A stretch of 64,000 bases of DNA from Tricholomella constricta. Its lineage: Eukaryota > Basidiomycota > Agaricomycetes > Agaricales > Lyophyllaceae. This document shows, piece after piece, positions 43,836-57,167 of this stretch (its first letter is position 1; every line of letters begins with the position of its first letter). Location of the stretch: contig JAACJP010000018.1 of NCBI GenBank assembly GCA_013368375.1, forward strand, positions 682,001-746,000. Reading direction: 5' to 3'. A program made the translations under genes and the position numbers. Under the pieces are notes generated by a model, which worked only from the letters and a program-made list of their open reading frames with translations, was not told the DNA's origin and searched no databases.

Positions 43836-45458
43836 GTAGGATTCCACTTGTCGTCTCAGATTGGTGGCATCTGTCCACAAATGGTCGTCCATAATAAGTA
43901 TGTACTTGCGATAACATTGCGGTGAATAAATTCCCCAGGTCTTCAAGTTGTTCTAACCCTACGCACGTCAAACCGCAAAAATCCAGACGAGTCCAGGATG
44001 CTTCGTCCATACGCACATTTTACCTCAATCCAGGAAGAGGGAGTCTAGTGGACACCCTGGCGGGAAACGACGTCAAGAAACAAGTCCTGAGATTTCAGTG
44101 CTCTGGGGCCCGTCCTGGCATGTGGAGATCGAGCAGGGAGAGCGGGTCGGGTCCAAAATACTCGGAGTCCTAGATTTCCGCGAATCAGAATGTTGATCGC
44201 ATGACTTATCGCGTGGCGGCAGGTAGCAGCGGCCTTGCGGACTTTGAACAAGTTGACCTTGGGTGATTATATATAATCTCCGCCACTGACCACGACGTCC
44301 TCTGATCGGCGACAAGGCTCGCAGGGTATCCCGAAAGCTCGTTCCATACTTTCGGTCTCTTGATCCAAGAGGACTGAGTTCTTTATCCTTACATACCCCT
44401 CGGGCCTTGCATTTACTGGCTGATGCGCCGTAACGACAAAATATCTGCGATAGTTCTATTCCTCGGCGCTGAGTATCTTTGTTTCTCCGATGAGGAGAAC
44501 TTTTTCTAGGGGTCACTTGCTGTAACTGTTGGTGTTTAGCTTGCGACATGTGGACTAGACTCGGGAACAATCTCAAACGCCACTGCTGCCAGAGAACTCC
44601 CGACTCTCGCCTGGTCTTAAACCCCGATTGTCATCCAAACCTAATCTATTGATCAATATATGGGACTATGGGGGAGCGACCTTTTCAGCACATGTACAAG
44701 CATAGGCTGCTTTCTCCGAGTTTTAGGCCCAGGACTCAAACATTGATGATATGTTCGTCAATTATCACCACGCGTCATCCGACTACTGGATATTTTTCCC
44801 ATTGAGAACAAGATATATCTGTTTCGACAGCGCCGTGGGCTTTGAGATCACTGTACGATCGCTTATGCTAATTACAGTAAGCAATGCGCACCTGCCAGTA
44901 TGATCAGCTGATGTTACTCGTCTTTTTTTTTTTTTCCACAGAATGACATCTTCTTCCTCCTTCCGCGCGGGAATCCTCTGAGTTTCCCCGTTATCAGCGT
45001 GTCTTATCCTTCAAAGCTGTCAATCGCACATTGCCTACGGCTGCAGCATAGCCTCAGTTCCCCGTTGTCTCATACGGGTTCCGTACCGATGGAACTGACC
45101 ATTGATCTATCTAGGGTCAATCGCTGCGACTAACACCTGAAGGCGCTGACTTTTACTGAGACTTTGCTCAAGATTAATGACGAGGCATGTCCAATCGATC
45201 TATCTCAAAATTTCTCTGATGGACGAAAATTGAACAGAACTGCGATCTATCTTTACTCCATCAAATCAGCACAAGCATTCTTGAACAGACAGGCTCCGGA
45301 TTCTCCAGACTCCTGTTTGACCATCCCCTTCATCGGTATGAATTTTGGGAACATATACCTTACAAAGGCCTTCTTGTTTTCTTCGTTTCACGCAGATGGT
45401 TAAAAAAGAGCCCTTGGGGGCTCGACACCAACAGCAATTTCAACCGCCTTTTGTAGCC
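43836..45458. other. 1.6-kb intergenic region, no gene seen
   Basis: Frames on both strands are short and lack family motifs. A T-rich tract lies at 44924-44936. Nothing supportable. Confidence 0.45.
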
Positions 45459-46965
45459 ATGAACCCAGAAGACAGCATTCTTCTACAACACCTCGGGCTT
45501 ACCTTTCTATTTGACCTCAGTAGCTTGGTTGGCTTAACACTAATCTACGGTGCCTACCACTCCGCAATCTAGCGTTTCTCACCGTTTAAGCTAAATACTC
45601 CTTTTGATTTTATTCAGGAATGCTGGTTTCGCTGACTTTGATCTCGATTGCCATGTTGTTGTGCGTGATTCTCGCTCATGCGGATTCTGCCACTGTTGAC
45701 GTGAGAGCGTGGTCGACAGGCGACGCGGACGCCCCTCGCGGCGATTTATGTTATTCGTAAACCTTTTGGCTTTTCTTCTCGGGACTTTACAGTGGGCTGC
45801 CTACCTCGAAGGCTTTGTCTATAAAATCCGGGCGACCCTTGTAGAACTCCCTGACTACCCCTTGGACGATTCGAGGCTCGACGCAATAAATGCGCGACTT
45901 TTCCCCGGGGTCGTCATCGATAACTGGGCTTCGCAGCTGCTGGTACATTGTTTAAAACATTATTTAACTAACTAACTAATCAAGCCACCATATAGCCATT
46001 ACTCAGTGACGCCATAATTGTCTGGAGGGCATTGGCATTCTTTCCGAATCAGCGATGGGTGATGGCTGCTCCGCTCACGCTTCTACTTGGCGGGATAGGT
46101 GAATTTGATCCATTTGCGCCACCGCTCGTAATTGACCATTCATGTGTATGAAGTGACGAGCATTGTATATCTCGGATTGACCTCCAAGCTAGCTAGCACA
46201 CAGGCTGCGCAGGTTGGAGCAAGTGCCGTGACCGCGAATCTCTTCGCCTCGACCATCGCGTTGTCACTGGCGACGAATGCAGTTGCCACTTCACTGGTTT
46301 CATACAGGCTCTGGTATGTTCTGGCACAAATGTTGGTTGAGCCTCTTGAACATCATCATGGTTCCTTCTCAGGAGTCATCGGAAAACTATGCTCAAATCC
46401 GGCTTTCAGAGGATGTCCAACACTCAGAAGGTCATGCTCATTGTGGTTGAATCGGGCGTGCTCTTTTGCATATTCCAGGTATGTGTACGATCGTGACATT
46501 TGACGTATACACTCTCATCATTTTTCTAGGTGGTAGTTATGGCCCTGATGTTCGCTCCGTATGAGCCCCTCTCGTCATTTGATCTCGGGTCCGTGACCAC
46601 GGTGTCTATCTACACCCTCTTTTCTGTTCGTCTCGTGAATGTTCTTCACAAGCTCTTCCTGATCCGACAACCCGCAGGCAATGTATCCCACCATCATCGT
46701 CATCCTGGCTAGCCGTCAGCGGTCATCTGTCGAGACCTTCGGGTTGAATCCGGCTCTCGATCTGAGCACCGGGTCGGATGGGGTGGTGCGCCCAGCGGCC
46801 GCTCGAAGCGAGCTTGCATTTCAGCTTCCAGGTTCAAGGCAGGACGAGGACGAGGAGGCGGGTCCGGGTTCCTTGGAAAAAGTAATTGAGCTGTCGGAGA
46901 GAGATGATAATGTACCAGGGCCAGATGTCGACTCGGAGGAGATTCGTGCTGCTAGGCTTGTCTAA
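45459..46965 (+). CDS. Seven-helix membrane protein of a basidiomycete-specific family, 368 aa
   Basis: Eight exons: 45459-45549, 45618-45657, 45720-45942, 45996-46098, 46154-46313, 46373-46478, 46530-46625, 46678-46965; 369 codons including stop. Hydrophobic segments: LGLTFLFDLSSLVGLTLIYG, FMLFVNLLAFLLGTLQWAAY, DAIIVWRALAFF, MAAPLTLLLGGIV, a long A/S/T-rich pair around LSLATNAVATSLVSY, VMLIVVESGVLFCIFQVVV, and TVSIYTLF..AMYPTIIVIL. The SYRLWSHR loop and AMYPT motif are typical of a large uncharacterised agaricomycete family with this topology. The C-terminal 90 residues are polar and acidic, presumably cytosolic. Intron 2 uses the weak donor gttgtg; without it the frame breaks, so that join is the least certain. 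Confidence 0.75.
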
Positions 46966-47473
46966 ACCACACCCTTTTGGAACTCGCTAGTTGTTGCTGT
47001 TAGATTTGTTTTTCTTTTTTCGAAGTACCTGTAGCCATTAGCCATCTAGAGTTTTTTTTTGTCTTTTTGAACCTTCTCTTCCTTGCATGTAGAATAAGTA
47101 GTACGGGTAGGATTCTTAGAATACAATATTAACACCTTGTTCATAACTTTCAAAATCAAATCACAGTTAACGTACATCTTCATCCACCTTGACCAGTTTC
47201 ATCGTCGACCCTAGGATGGAATCTGCAAACCAGACGATGTAAACACAATGCGTAGAGTACTCTTACCAATATTTTTTCCAAAAGCCGATCCTGTAAGAAC
47301 GGCCGAACATTCTGTTGCGCCAAGGCTGATTTCGTGGCTCGATAAAAAGAAAGAGAACGTTGAATTACAATACCCATACACTTTAAATGCACAAGAGCGC
47401 AATTATGTACGATATGCGGCGATTTGTTTACAAAGACCCAGAAACATGTGCCCTGTAGGAGCGACCACGAATA
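46966..47473. other. Convergent 3' region, no gene seen
   Basis: Lies between the 3' ends of two convergent genes. Only short frames. Confidence 0.5.
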
Positions 47474-48712
47474 TCAAATGCTCCCGGCACCAGAATCCCA
47501 GTAAGGTTTGGCGTCACAGTTAATCCATACCTTCAGAGGATTAGACGGGCGAGGCGCAGGCGCAGGCGCCGCTTTCTTTGATTCCAGTTTTCTGGATATG
47601 ACATGAGCGTGCTTTGCACCGGGTGAGGAATTTCTAATCTGGAGCGCAAGCCTCGCCGTCATGTCACAGCGCAGCCGGACCTCCTTGAGGCTGCTGAAGG
47701 GGATCGTCAAAAATGCGAAAGTCGTCAAGCGGCGAGCGAAATCAAAATCGATCGTCCGAAGCCTGGGAAATGCAAATAAGTCTAGGGTGCTTTGGACCTC
47801 TTGATTGCAAAGGGCGGAAATGATCAAGGTCTCTAGGCGCTCCATAGATACATTTTGAACCTGCCCAAACGCGCTGGAGATGAGTGACTCAAAGATGGGA
47901 GGGGTGTTGGGTACAAGCGTTTGCACCTCGAAATGCGCAAGGGATCCGCGTCCATGGAAGAGCAGGTAGGCGCAATCATGTATCGATAATTTGCAGTGGA
48001 GGGTAAGACTGGTAAGCCTAGTAAGCGTTGGAAGGTGTGGCCCCGTGCAAAACAGCGATCTAAGCTCTGGCTCATGACCTTTGAAAACAAGAGTGTGCAG
48101 ATTGGGAGGAAGCATAAAGTGAACGGGGATTGGATCCGGAAGCGATGGCAAGTGATTGGGGAAGAGCAGGCTCAATTTCTGCCAACGGTTGACGTCGATC
48201 GCTCTTTGGAGGTTTTGTAATTCCTTCATCAGGTCAGACAGATTGTCCGTGGCCCACGATGAGTCACACATCTTTGCAACGACCTCGCAACAAGGATTGG
48301 GGTCACGGGTAGGAAAGAGGCGCCGCGATATGAGCTGGTTTTGTTTCTGCCGTGCTTTGGAATCAGACCCCGCTGTCGTCTGATAGTCGCCGACAGAGAG
48401 TGAGATAGAGCGAGACCTGCCGGTGATTGCTGTGTGCGAAAGGGAACAGGGCAGGGAGCGCATATCATATGCGTTGGTAATGGAAGCTTTCAAGACATCC
48501 AAGTTTTCGGGGAGAGGGCGTCGACTCCAGCGAGCAAGGGATTGAAAGCGAAGGACAAGAGAAGGACCGCGAGCCAGAGCCACAAGCCACACAGTGGCAG
48601 TCACGAAAATAGTAGCGATTACTCCGTAAAATATTTTTGAAGGATGAAGGTGAATGTCGATCTGTTTTACGGATTTTGTCAATTTACGAGTAAGGCCTTT
48701 CGAAAATGGCAT
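47474..48712 (-). CDS. Uncharacterised LRR-like protein with N-terminal hydrophobic segment, 412 aa
   Basis: Single open frame. A hydrophobic stretch at about residues 28-48 (IFYGVIATIFVTATVWLVAL) follows a basic N terminus, consistent with one membrane anchor. From about 190 on, leucine-rich segments appear (LHTLVFKG, LTSLTLHC, LETLIISAL, LRTIDFDF, LKEVRLRC), resembling the C-terminal repeats of agaricomycete F-box proteins, but no F-box is seen. Function unknown. An unrecognised intron near the start could replace the N terminus. Confidence 0.55.
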   Translation of the reverse strand: MPFSKGLTRKLTKSVKQIDIHLHPSKIFYGVIATIFVTATVWLVALARGPSLVLRFQSLARWSRRPLPENLDVLKASITNAYDMRSLPCSLSHTAITGRSRSISLSVGDYQTTAGSDSKARQKQNQLISRRLFPTRDPNPCCEVVAKMCDSSWATDNLSDLMKELQNLQRAIDVNRWQKLSLLFPNHLPSLPDPIPVHFMLPPNLHTLVFKGHEPELRSLFCTGPHLPTLTRLTSLTLHCKLSIHDCAYLLFHGRGSLAHFEVQTLVPNTPPIFESLISSAFGQVQNVSMERLETLIISALCNQEVQSTLDLFAFPRLRTIDFDFARRLTTFAFLTIPFSSLKEVRLRCDMTARLALQIRNSSPGAKHAHVISRKLESKKAAPAPAPRPSNPLKVWINCDAKPYWDSGAGSI

Positions 48713-49849
48713 ACAAATAGAGAATGATAAAACAAAGTCTTAGGGGTTATAACGAGCATTGAGATGACCAGGTTGCGTAGTTTTAATTGCAAGGATGTAG
48801 TGGGTCGATGGTGGTGGTCGATGGGGAAAAGGAGCGGCCAACTTGGAGCTATATAGAAGCCCAGCAGCAACGCGGCGTGGCAATCTCAATAATGAAGTGA
48901 ATACATCAACAATAGAAGCAGTCACCACTGAGGGAAGTCTCAATTGTTCCGTGGTCATGAGGATACCGCAGACAATAGCGGCTACTTATCGATCAGCAGT
49001 TATATATCTCATCTTGGTCTATACGCGATTCCAAGTGCCTACATATAAAATTCTGGGCTGCCTTTATCTTTTGGTCTGTTGAAACCGAATTGTAATATAC
49101 ATAGTCTTGATCGAAGCTAAAAGACATCATTTTGAGGTTTGAAAAGATTGCAGGAATGTTTGACTGTACAAGGTCAGAAATCACCAGAACCACCTTTTTA
49201 AATATGTTGTTCCTTGATGGGAAACAGCGCTAACACTGCGGTGACTGCTGAGGAAGAACTAGGAGGGAGGCGTTGTGCGTATGTCGCTATCAAATATTAC
49301 TCAGTTGAATTAGAAAATTCACCCAGGTTTTACAAGCAAAAATGCAAGCCAGAGGGAATGTAGCGTCCTTAAGTCAGATGGTGCAGTGTTTTCTTGACAT
49401 TTCAGAAAGCAAGTAAAAGTCCTCTTGAACGCAATTCATGCTGATTATACCGCTCGAGATATTTGGAATCTCAGAGAAGTCATATTGAGGGCAGAGATGA
49501 CTAAATCGGTAGTAAGTACCGCGAGATTGTTGGGCTGGGCGGCCTGCCAAAAGGAAAAAGCATCGATCAATTACTGCAGGCAAGAACAAGGGTATGAGAG
49601 ACTGTAGTGGAAGCGGAAGGAAAGGCATAACTTTGTTGAGAGCTGTTCGCGATGAACACTTCATCTCAGGCAATCGCACGAAGGAGCAGGATGAGCTGGA
49701 CGATCAAAGGTCCAAACCCAACAAACAAGAACAAAGAACGCGTCGATCACGTGAGCTGACCAGCTCAGCTGAGCTCTCCTTCATCCTCCTGCTTGGGTTC
49801 CTTTCCCTTGGAAACCACTTCGCACTGTATATCCACGTATCTTGGGACA
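48713..49849. promoter_or_regulatory. Divergent intergenic region between LRR-like gene and separase
   Basis: 1.1 kb between divergent starts; no gene recognised. It must carry the separase promoter at its right end. No specific site can be assigned. Confidence 0.45.
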
Positions 49850-52800
49850 ATGGCAAGCAAGCCGACGCGGAGAGGTGTATCGACTCGTATGGCGCCTAAA
49901 TCCACCAGGCCGACAGGAATCTCAATGGACAAGCTGGCTGAACAGCTTACTTCGGGTCTGACCATCTCAGATGCAAAGGGCAAAAAAAAAGCATTACCTC
50001 TGACAGAGGAACAGGCTCGTCTCTCATCTATGCGTGCTGTCAACTCAGCTTCTCAAGCGCTTTCTACCGCTGTTCAATCTGGGTGGAAGCACTCCACGGG
50101 CAAGCTATCGTCAACGAGGGCGAGCGTGACAGCTTCCAGTGCGGCAGCGGCGAAACATCTGGCGGTGCTGCGACAATCAAATCCTGGGGATATTGATGTT
50201 GAGAGGGCAGCGATGAGCATACTGGGCAAGCTAGTGGCTTTAGAAATGGTGCGTCGCCAGTCACTCAAGGCACACTTTGAACGATACTGATTGTGCCTCT
50301 AGTATGAAGAGGCAATGCGTGCCATTGAATCTCTACATTCTCGACTTTGCTTGTTACACAATGTGACTCCGCCAATGTCGAGTTCTCCATTCCGCTTTCA
50401 TCTTCTGTCAATACCACTTCCTGCCTCCAATATTTCTGTGGATCTCACACTACTTACCCTTACCGCAACGTACCTCACATACACACTGATCATTCTCACC
50501 GACTTCTGTTTCTCTCGGAACCTCAAGGATTTATCCACGACTCTCGATGCATTCTCACATGCACTCAGTAATAGCGAGGCAACCCTCTCCACCTGGATAC
50601 CATATTGTACTCTCATTCCCGCCAAACAACTGGACTCCATTCTGACCCGCGCGTACACGACCCTTACCAAATGTTGCGCGACGTGCAAATCTAATCACCA
50701 GGTGGTGTTTTCTTTGCGGATATACGCTGTGGCGTGCCTCGCTCATACGAGTACTGGAACCGTCGAGCCAAACACATTTTGGGATCAAGTCGTGAGGTTT
50801 GGAGGTGCCTTCATTAAATCGCAGTCGGTTCCAGAGGAAGACGCGATGCGAATCATCCTTTCTGCCTTTTCCGATTTAGCAGGCCGGCTGGAGAAGCGCA
50901 ACGACGGGAGTGGCTTTCTTTCCGGAAAGGGCTTTATTGCATTCTGCGAGTACTGGATGGCGTTTGCGAAGAAGGTGAGTAGCAACACCATCAAGCTGAC
51001 GGGGTGAGCTGACGTTGGTCGTTTTTTTGGGCGGGAGACATTTGTCTTGTCGACCGGATTGCTGGTCTCATCCAAGGAATTTCCATGGCTGTATCGTCAT
51101 CCAGCAGACAAGATTCGCCTCCTGAGAACCAAACGGCGAACGATGGGCAAGATCGACGGAGGTTCAAGAACGACGGGGATGACCTGGAAGCAGCGCGACT
51201 GTGTGCGACATTTGCACAGACTACTGCTGCGCTGGAGCAAAAAATTTCTGGTTCGTTAGCCATAAATTTGCGCAGGGCATCCATTTCTAATATATCTGTT
51301 CTCAAGACGCATCGAAGCGAGCTCAGGAAGCAACATCGACATTGAAGGAGCCCACATCGCTCTTCCGCTTTCTGAAATTTAGAGAAGACGAGAATCCAGA
51401 CCACATTCGCATATTTGGTAAAGTAGATCGAGCACTAGAACGTCTAAGGCGAGCCACTATCTCCGCTCTCGACTCCTCGACGAGGTCCCTGCACGACAGC
51501 AGTGACCCTCTGCCATCCCTACTCGGAGAAATTGCACACGTTCTCCAGCACCAATGTGCTTCTCCAGTGAGCTCTCTCATTCCGATTTTTCCCGTCCTCA
51601 AGGGCTTACCACCGCTACAGCAAGCCGATGCGGACGTGTTCACACGAACTCTCGACACGCTCTTCGTCCTCGCCCGTACACAGCTAATGCTGTCTGATCC
51701 GCGGACTTATGTACCAGTTTACGATATTCTCAACAAAGCCGCCGAGCTTGTCGAGCCTCGCATCTCTGACGACGCAATCGACGCCCCCAACTACATCCGC
51801 TGCATCTCTGGCGCCTTCCACAATATCGCGGGGACGTTGTACCAAGGCGGGAGGCACGGTTCTGCGATTGGGTTTCTAAAAGACGCGTGTGCACTGGGGC
51901 TGAAGGCGCTCAAGACGCGGCGGAAAAATCTGAGTGAAGCAACGAAGGAAAAGGACGGAAGGACGGAAGAGGGGTGGAAGCAGCTGGAAGAACAGCTGTA
52001 CCGAAGATGGGAGCTACTTGGGGTCTGCTTTATGAAGATTGGTGATCGAAAGGTGAGTCGGTGCGTTTTTGAAACCTGGCCATAGTCTCACTCACAGAGA
52101 TACATTTTTAGGAAGCCCTGGAGGCATTTCGGCATTGCATCAACACATTCCCTTACTCAACATCCGGCTTCACGGAGCGAGCGGGCCAGGCTAGCCACTC
52201 AATTCTCTTCAATCTTTCGAGCGGAACGAAGCAGCTTGCGACCATCATTGACCGAGTGAGCCATCTTAGCGCCTGCGAACTCCTTATGGTGCCCGCTGCA
52301 GTGTCGTTGGTCTCAATAGAGGTGGTCGATCCGGGGGTTATTGGCGCGCTTCTCGAGCGGCAGATCGACAGTCTTGAGATAAGCAGATGGAAGGAGGGTA
52401 TGCCGGCAATCACTGCACATCTTTTGAAGGATGCTTTGAAGGTTTACGGGCCGAATATGCCTGTAAGGCGTGCCCGTATGTTTGTGAAATGCATGGACTT
52501 CATGTATCATGCCGGTCCAAGCATCATGACGGGCATTGGGAGTTCGGATGATATAGGAAATGAGGTCGACGTGCTTCTTCAAAGCAAGGCGAGTCTTTTG
52601 GCCTCATTGATTCTTGTTCGTGAGCTGAAGGTCCTTCTTCCATCAGGACTTTGGGCAAGATGTCGGTTTGGCTGGATTTTGTATACAGTATCGCGCTGCG
52701 GCACATCTCTGGCGCGCACTTCATGCTCATCGACGAATTGACGCGAAGCAAAGCACATTGATTACTCACCATTCAGAGGAGGCGTGTAAGTTGCTCAAGA

Positions 52801-55800
52801 CGGCTCTCAGCGGGGCTTCTGAGCCAAAGAGTGCCAGAAAGTCGTCCCCGAAGCAGATTGTTGCGCCCAAGAAGGCAGCACTTGGCCCACCGACTAGGCA
52901 GCGTTCGACAAGGAAGGCGGTCGTCACTCGTGAGCCTGTTACGCCAAAGCCCAAACCTCGGAATGGTTCGTCCTTCCCTCTTCTCGGGCTTTCTCGATCC
53001 TAATTGGTTTTGATAGCTCTCCAGCCTGTATCGTTGAATGTGCAGACGCCGCCACGACAGGCTGGAAGCGGAAGGTCGGCCGTTGTATTCGATGACCTTG
53101 AGAAGTTTCTGGCCCTCCTGCGTTAGTTTGTGGCTCTTGGAAATGATCCATGTTCTAATGTTGTGATTTTGCAGAACTGACGGCTCGAATATCCGGCTTG
53201 CTTGCACTCGTACTTCCGAAGGTGCATTTGTTGGATGTGTCAAGGAAAATATGCGATCATCAGCTTGGGATACAGAGTGATGGTCAGTTATGCTGCACTG
53301 CACTTCGATGGGCCGTTGTAATAACCGAAAGTATCCAGGTTATATCATCAGTTCGGTGGACCTGGCATACGAATATGTCAAGCTTGGGAAGACTCGGCGT
53401 GCAGCGACAATTTTCAACCAGGCTCTGAACGCCGTCAGAAGCGGCAAGGCATCGGATGAGGCCTGTACGTCGTTTTTCTTGCGCTTCGCGGAGTCATTGG
53501 CGATGGCCGAGGATGTCTCGAGAAGGTGACTTCCTTTGCCTGCTGGACTTCACCTGAGGTACTGATAACCTTTTCAGTTCGAGTGTCTATTGTGAAGCTC
53601 TTAGCGTCTCAGGAAGACTCGACATTGAGGAGAAGGGGCTCCCAACGATTCAGCGCGTTCGCACACGAGTAGCCCGCCTCGAACGGGCCGCACTCGCTTC
53701 TCATGTGTTTTCTCTGATTCAATATTCAAAAGTGCGTAAATATGTCCTTCGTGACGCGTCAGGCTTTGATTTCATTTCAGACGGACGTCACTGCTACCCT
53801 CGACGGCATGTTGCAATCTCTTCGATTATGGAACAGGGCGGTCGACACCCTCAGTCGTTTAAATCCGCAACCTTCGACGTCTCCAACCACGGCGGATGAC
53901 AATCCATTTCAAATGTCAAGCTTAAAAGATGCACTGCCGACGGACACTCCTGATGGACTTCCAAAGGAACTGCCTCCGCCTAAGAAAACTTTTTCTCGCC
54001 GGGCATCTATGGATGGCTTAGAGTGGCGGATATCTGAAGGCCTACTGGCCACGCTCTTCTCGCTTAGCCAGGTGTATCTTGATCGGGGCTCAGCACGTGA
54101 AGCGGAGTACTTTGCACAGCAAGCGCAAGATCTGGCCGATTCTCTCAATGCCCCCACCATGGTCAGCCGTGCGCTGGCGAAGAAGGCCGAGGTCCAGTTG
54201 TACCAAGGCAACTTCGATGCGAGCCTCGATTGCTTGACGCAGGCTGCTGCGCTATTGGAGAATACGCCAGGTTTCGAGAACGTTGATGTGCGACGGCTGC
54301 ATGGAATCTACAACGAGCGACTGGCGTATACTATGGACGCCAACGAGCTATATGAAGAGAGTATGAGTATGATTGAAGAACTTGATCAAACCTTCAAGCA
54401 GTTTGATGGACTTGTTTTCGGGTATGTCATCGTCATTATTATTCGTACCATTCCTTCCAAATCACCGTTGACACGAGCGATAGACGGAAGTCCATTGGCT
54501 ATTCGCCGATATCTAAGAAAACGAAGGAGGTCGTACTACCCGAACTGCTTGCGGCTGTTCTACGTCAACGGAGTGCGTCAAGTTTATATTGTTGTGTCCG
54601 CCAGCTTACCTCCAGAAAGTCTGGCTTCTACGTGACAGCGACGTCCAGGACTATACGGCTTTCCTCGACATTTTCCTGTCGCTTCCCCATTCTTCCCGAA
54701 CAAAGGTCAGTTGCGCGTACGCTCTCTGCTTCATCCTATCTAATCATCACATACCAACAAGGCGGAAGAGAATGCTCTCATGGCAAAACTCACCTTACAT
54801 GCCGTGTACAGCCGTTTCCGTGGAGACATGTTCTTGAGCTCCCTAGCCGAATCCAGTAAGTCCTTAAACCCTCTGAAGTCTCTATTTGTCACATTCATTT
54901 GTGAACAGCGATTGCGCTGCCAATGGGTATGTCGAGCAAGACGGAGGTCACCCTCACTCCTCCCACCCAAGACATCCTGACGACCTTAGATGCCGCCGAG
55001 AAATTATACTGGGAAAACCTTATGCTCATCGGTAAAAGAGGGAACGTCACCGACGTGCGAGATGCTATCGTTTCGTTGGCTCTGGTACAAGCATTTCAAA
55101 CGTCCCTTGGGAACTCTAATGGTGATGGCCCGAGCCTTGCGGCATGTCTTCTCGGTCAGTCATCAAATGGTTATTGAGAGCCCTAACACTGACTCTCAAT
55201 TTTAATAGATGCCGCAGCTGCAATCACTCTTCGGCGTGAAATGCTGGAAACGATTGAGCACAAATTCCCCTCGGAGTCCGGCGACGATATCAAGTGGCCT
55301 CTTATAGGGCCTGATGGATCACCTCAACCGCGACTCAAGGAGGCCAGTCCCCGCTTTTCACTGGATGATGTGTTGAACTCCGACGATGGCGACCACTCGG
55401 ACCGGGATGAGGGTTCTCTCAAGGAGTACTGGGCGTCCATTCGGAGGAGATATCATTCTCAAAGTCTTGATTACTCTTCGTCGTCATCGCCGCAGACGAG
55501 CCAACTTCCATCAGATTGGACAGTCGTGCACATCAATGTCACTGAAGACAAGGGCACCCTTTTTATTACGCGACAGGAATGTGGAGATGCAGCTCGTTCG
55601 CCGTTGATATTCTGTGTACCTTTGAAGGGGCGACGAGATAACGGGGGGGATGAAGAAGGTCATCTAACGTTCGAGGATGCCGTCGAGGAGCTGAAGGAGA
55701 TCGTGAGACTCAGTGACGAAGGTACGAAAGCTGCTGTGCGCGTTAAAGCTGAGGATCAAGAAGCTAGGGCTGCGTGGTGGAAGGAGCGCGGAGAGCTTGA

Positions 55801-57167
55801 TACAAGGCTGCGAGAACTGTTGGAAAACGTCGAGTTCTGTTGGTTAGGTGCTTTCAAGGTATTACAACTGTTCGCTTCCAGGTTCCGGAGCTAATCGATG
55901 AATTTTAGACCATTCTAAGCCCTAGGCCAAACCTCACGCCAGAGCTCGTATCAGACCTTCGAGCGCAATTTGAGAAGGTCTTCCACCGAAGTCTTCACGT
56001 GCAGGATAAGAAGACGAAAGTGCGACCTGGAACCCACAAAAAGAGCGCTTCCCAAAGCCAGAACCCGGGTCCATCCCAGGTCACTTTCGACGATGCCCTT
56101 TTGGAATGTTTCTCCACGCTTTCTCCAAAATGCCGCGACGAGGAACTCGAAGATCTAGTATACTTCATCCTGGATCTCTACCAATTTCACGGAGTACCGG
56201 TCGCGATTGCCGAGGTGGACATTATCCAAGTCGTTATCGACCTTCGTGCCGTTCTTGAGGACCATGTACAGAAGCTCTCTCGTAGAAAGGTCCAAAAGGC
56301 GGACGACGAGCATCTGTTCCTGGTCCTCGACAAGAATCTTCAGGGATTGCCTTGGGAAAGCATCCCGATTTTGAGGGGTCGCAGTGTCAGCCGAATTCCG
56401 AGCGTCGATTTTTTGCATGACAGGGTTCTCTTCGCGAAATGGAAACGTGAGGCACTCGGTGCTGACGATGTCGCGCCCCACAAGGGTGCCGTCGTTGACC
56501 CTCGCAAGGGATATTATATCCTGAATCCCAGCAGCGATCTTGGTAGGACGGAGGAACGGTTCAAGGGCTGGGTCAACGACATGGAGAAGGCTGGCTGGGA
56601 TGGCATCATTGGTCGTGCACCTAGTGAACAGCAGTTCCTCAATGCGTTGCAGAACCAGGATCTAGTGGTGTACGTGCTCTGCCTTGGGTCGTGTTCTCAT
56701 TCCTGATAGGCCATCTTCCAGGTATTTCGGGCATGGGGGTGGAGAGCAGTATGTCCGCTCTCATAAAATTCGAAACTTGCCAACATGTGCCGCAACAATG
56801 CTTTGGGGCTGCTCTTCCGGCGCGTTGCGTGAGATGGGCGATTTTGATAGGGTTGGAACGCCCTATAATTATATGCTCGCTGGATGGTACGTGTATCTTC
56901 TTTCAATACAACAGCAATCCCGAAACTCTGCCTTTCAGTCCGTGCCTTGTCGCGAATCTATGGGACGTCACCGACAGGGACATCGATAAATTCACGCTGG
57001 CTGTGTTTGATAGGCTCGGATTGACGGCGGGTGGGATCAAGCAATGGGGGCGACGTGACGGGCTGGTTTCTATTGTGGATGCCGTCGGGAAATCGCGGGA
57101 CTCATGCAAGCTCAAGTATCTGACTGGGGCAGCACCTGTTGTATATGGAATTCCTTTTTATCTATAG
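49850..57167 (+). CDS. ESP1: Separase (peptidase C50, Esp1/Cut1), about 2115 aa, 19 exons
   Basis: Cysteine protease that cleaves the cohesin kleisin at anaphase. Exons: 49850-50248, 50303-50974, 51031-51250, 51307-52052, 52112-52588, 52647-52965, 53017-53121, 53175-53282, 53339-53525, 53578-53731, 53781-54421, 54484-54572, 54620-54705, 54762-54855, 54909-55154, 55209-55858, 55909-56669, 56722-56886, 56939-57167. Long helical-repeat N-terminal part, then the protease domain at about 1740-2110 (LPWESIPILRG, YFGHGGGEQY, WGCSSG, GCPCLVANLWDVTDRDID). Catalytic His about 1989 and Cys about 2015 are 26 apart, as in yeast and human. Two introns are unusual. The intron 50975-51030 would end in GG; the alternative 50979-51037 (weak donor gtagca) ends in AG and also keeps frame. 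The intron 52589-52646 is GC-AG. No clear Cdk or securin sites were assigned. Confidence 0.93.
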
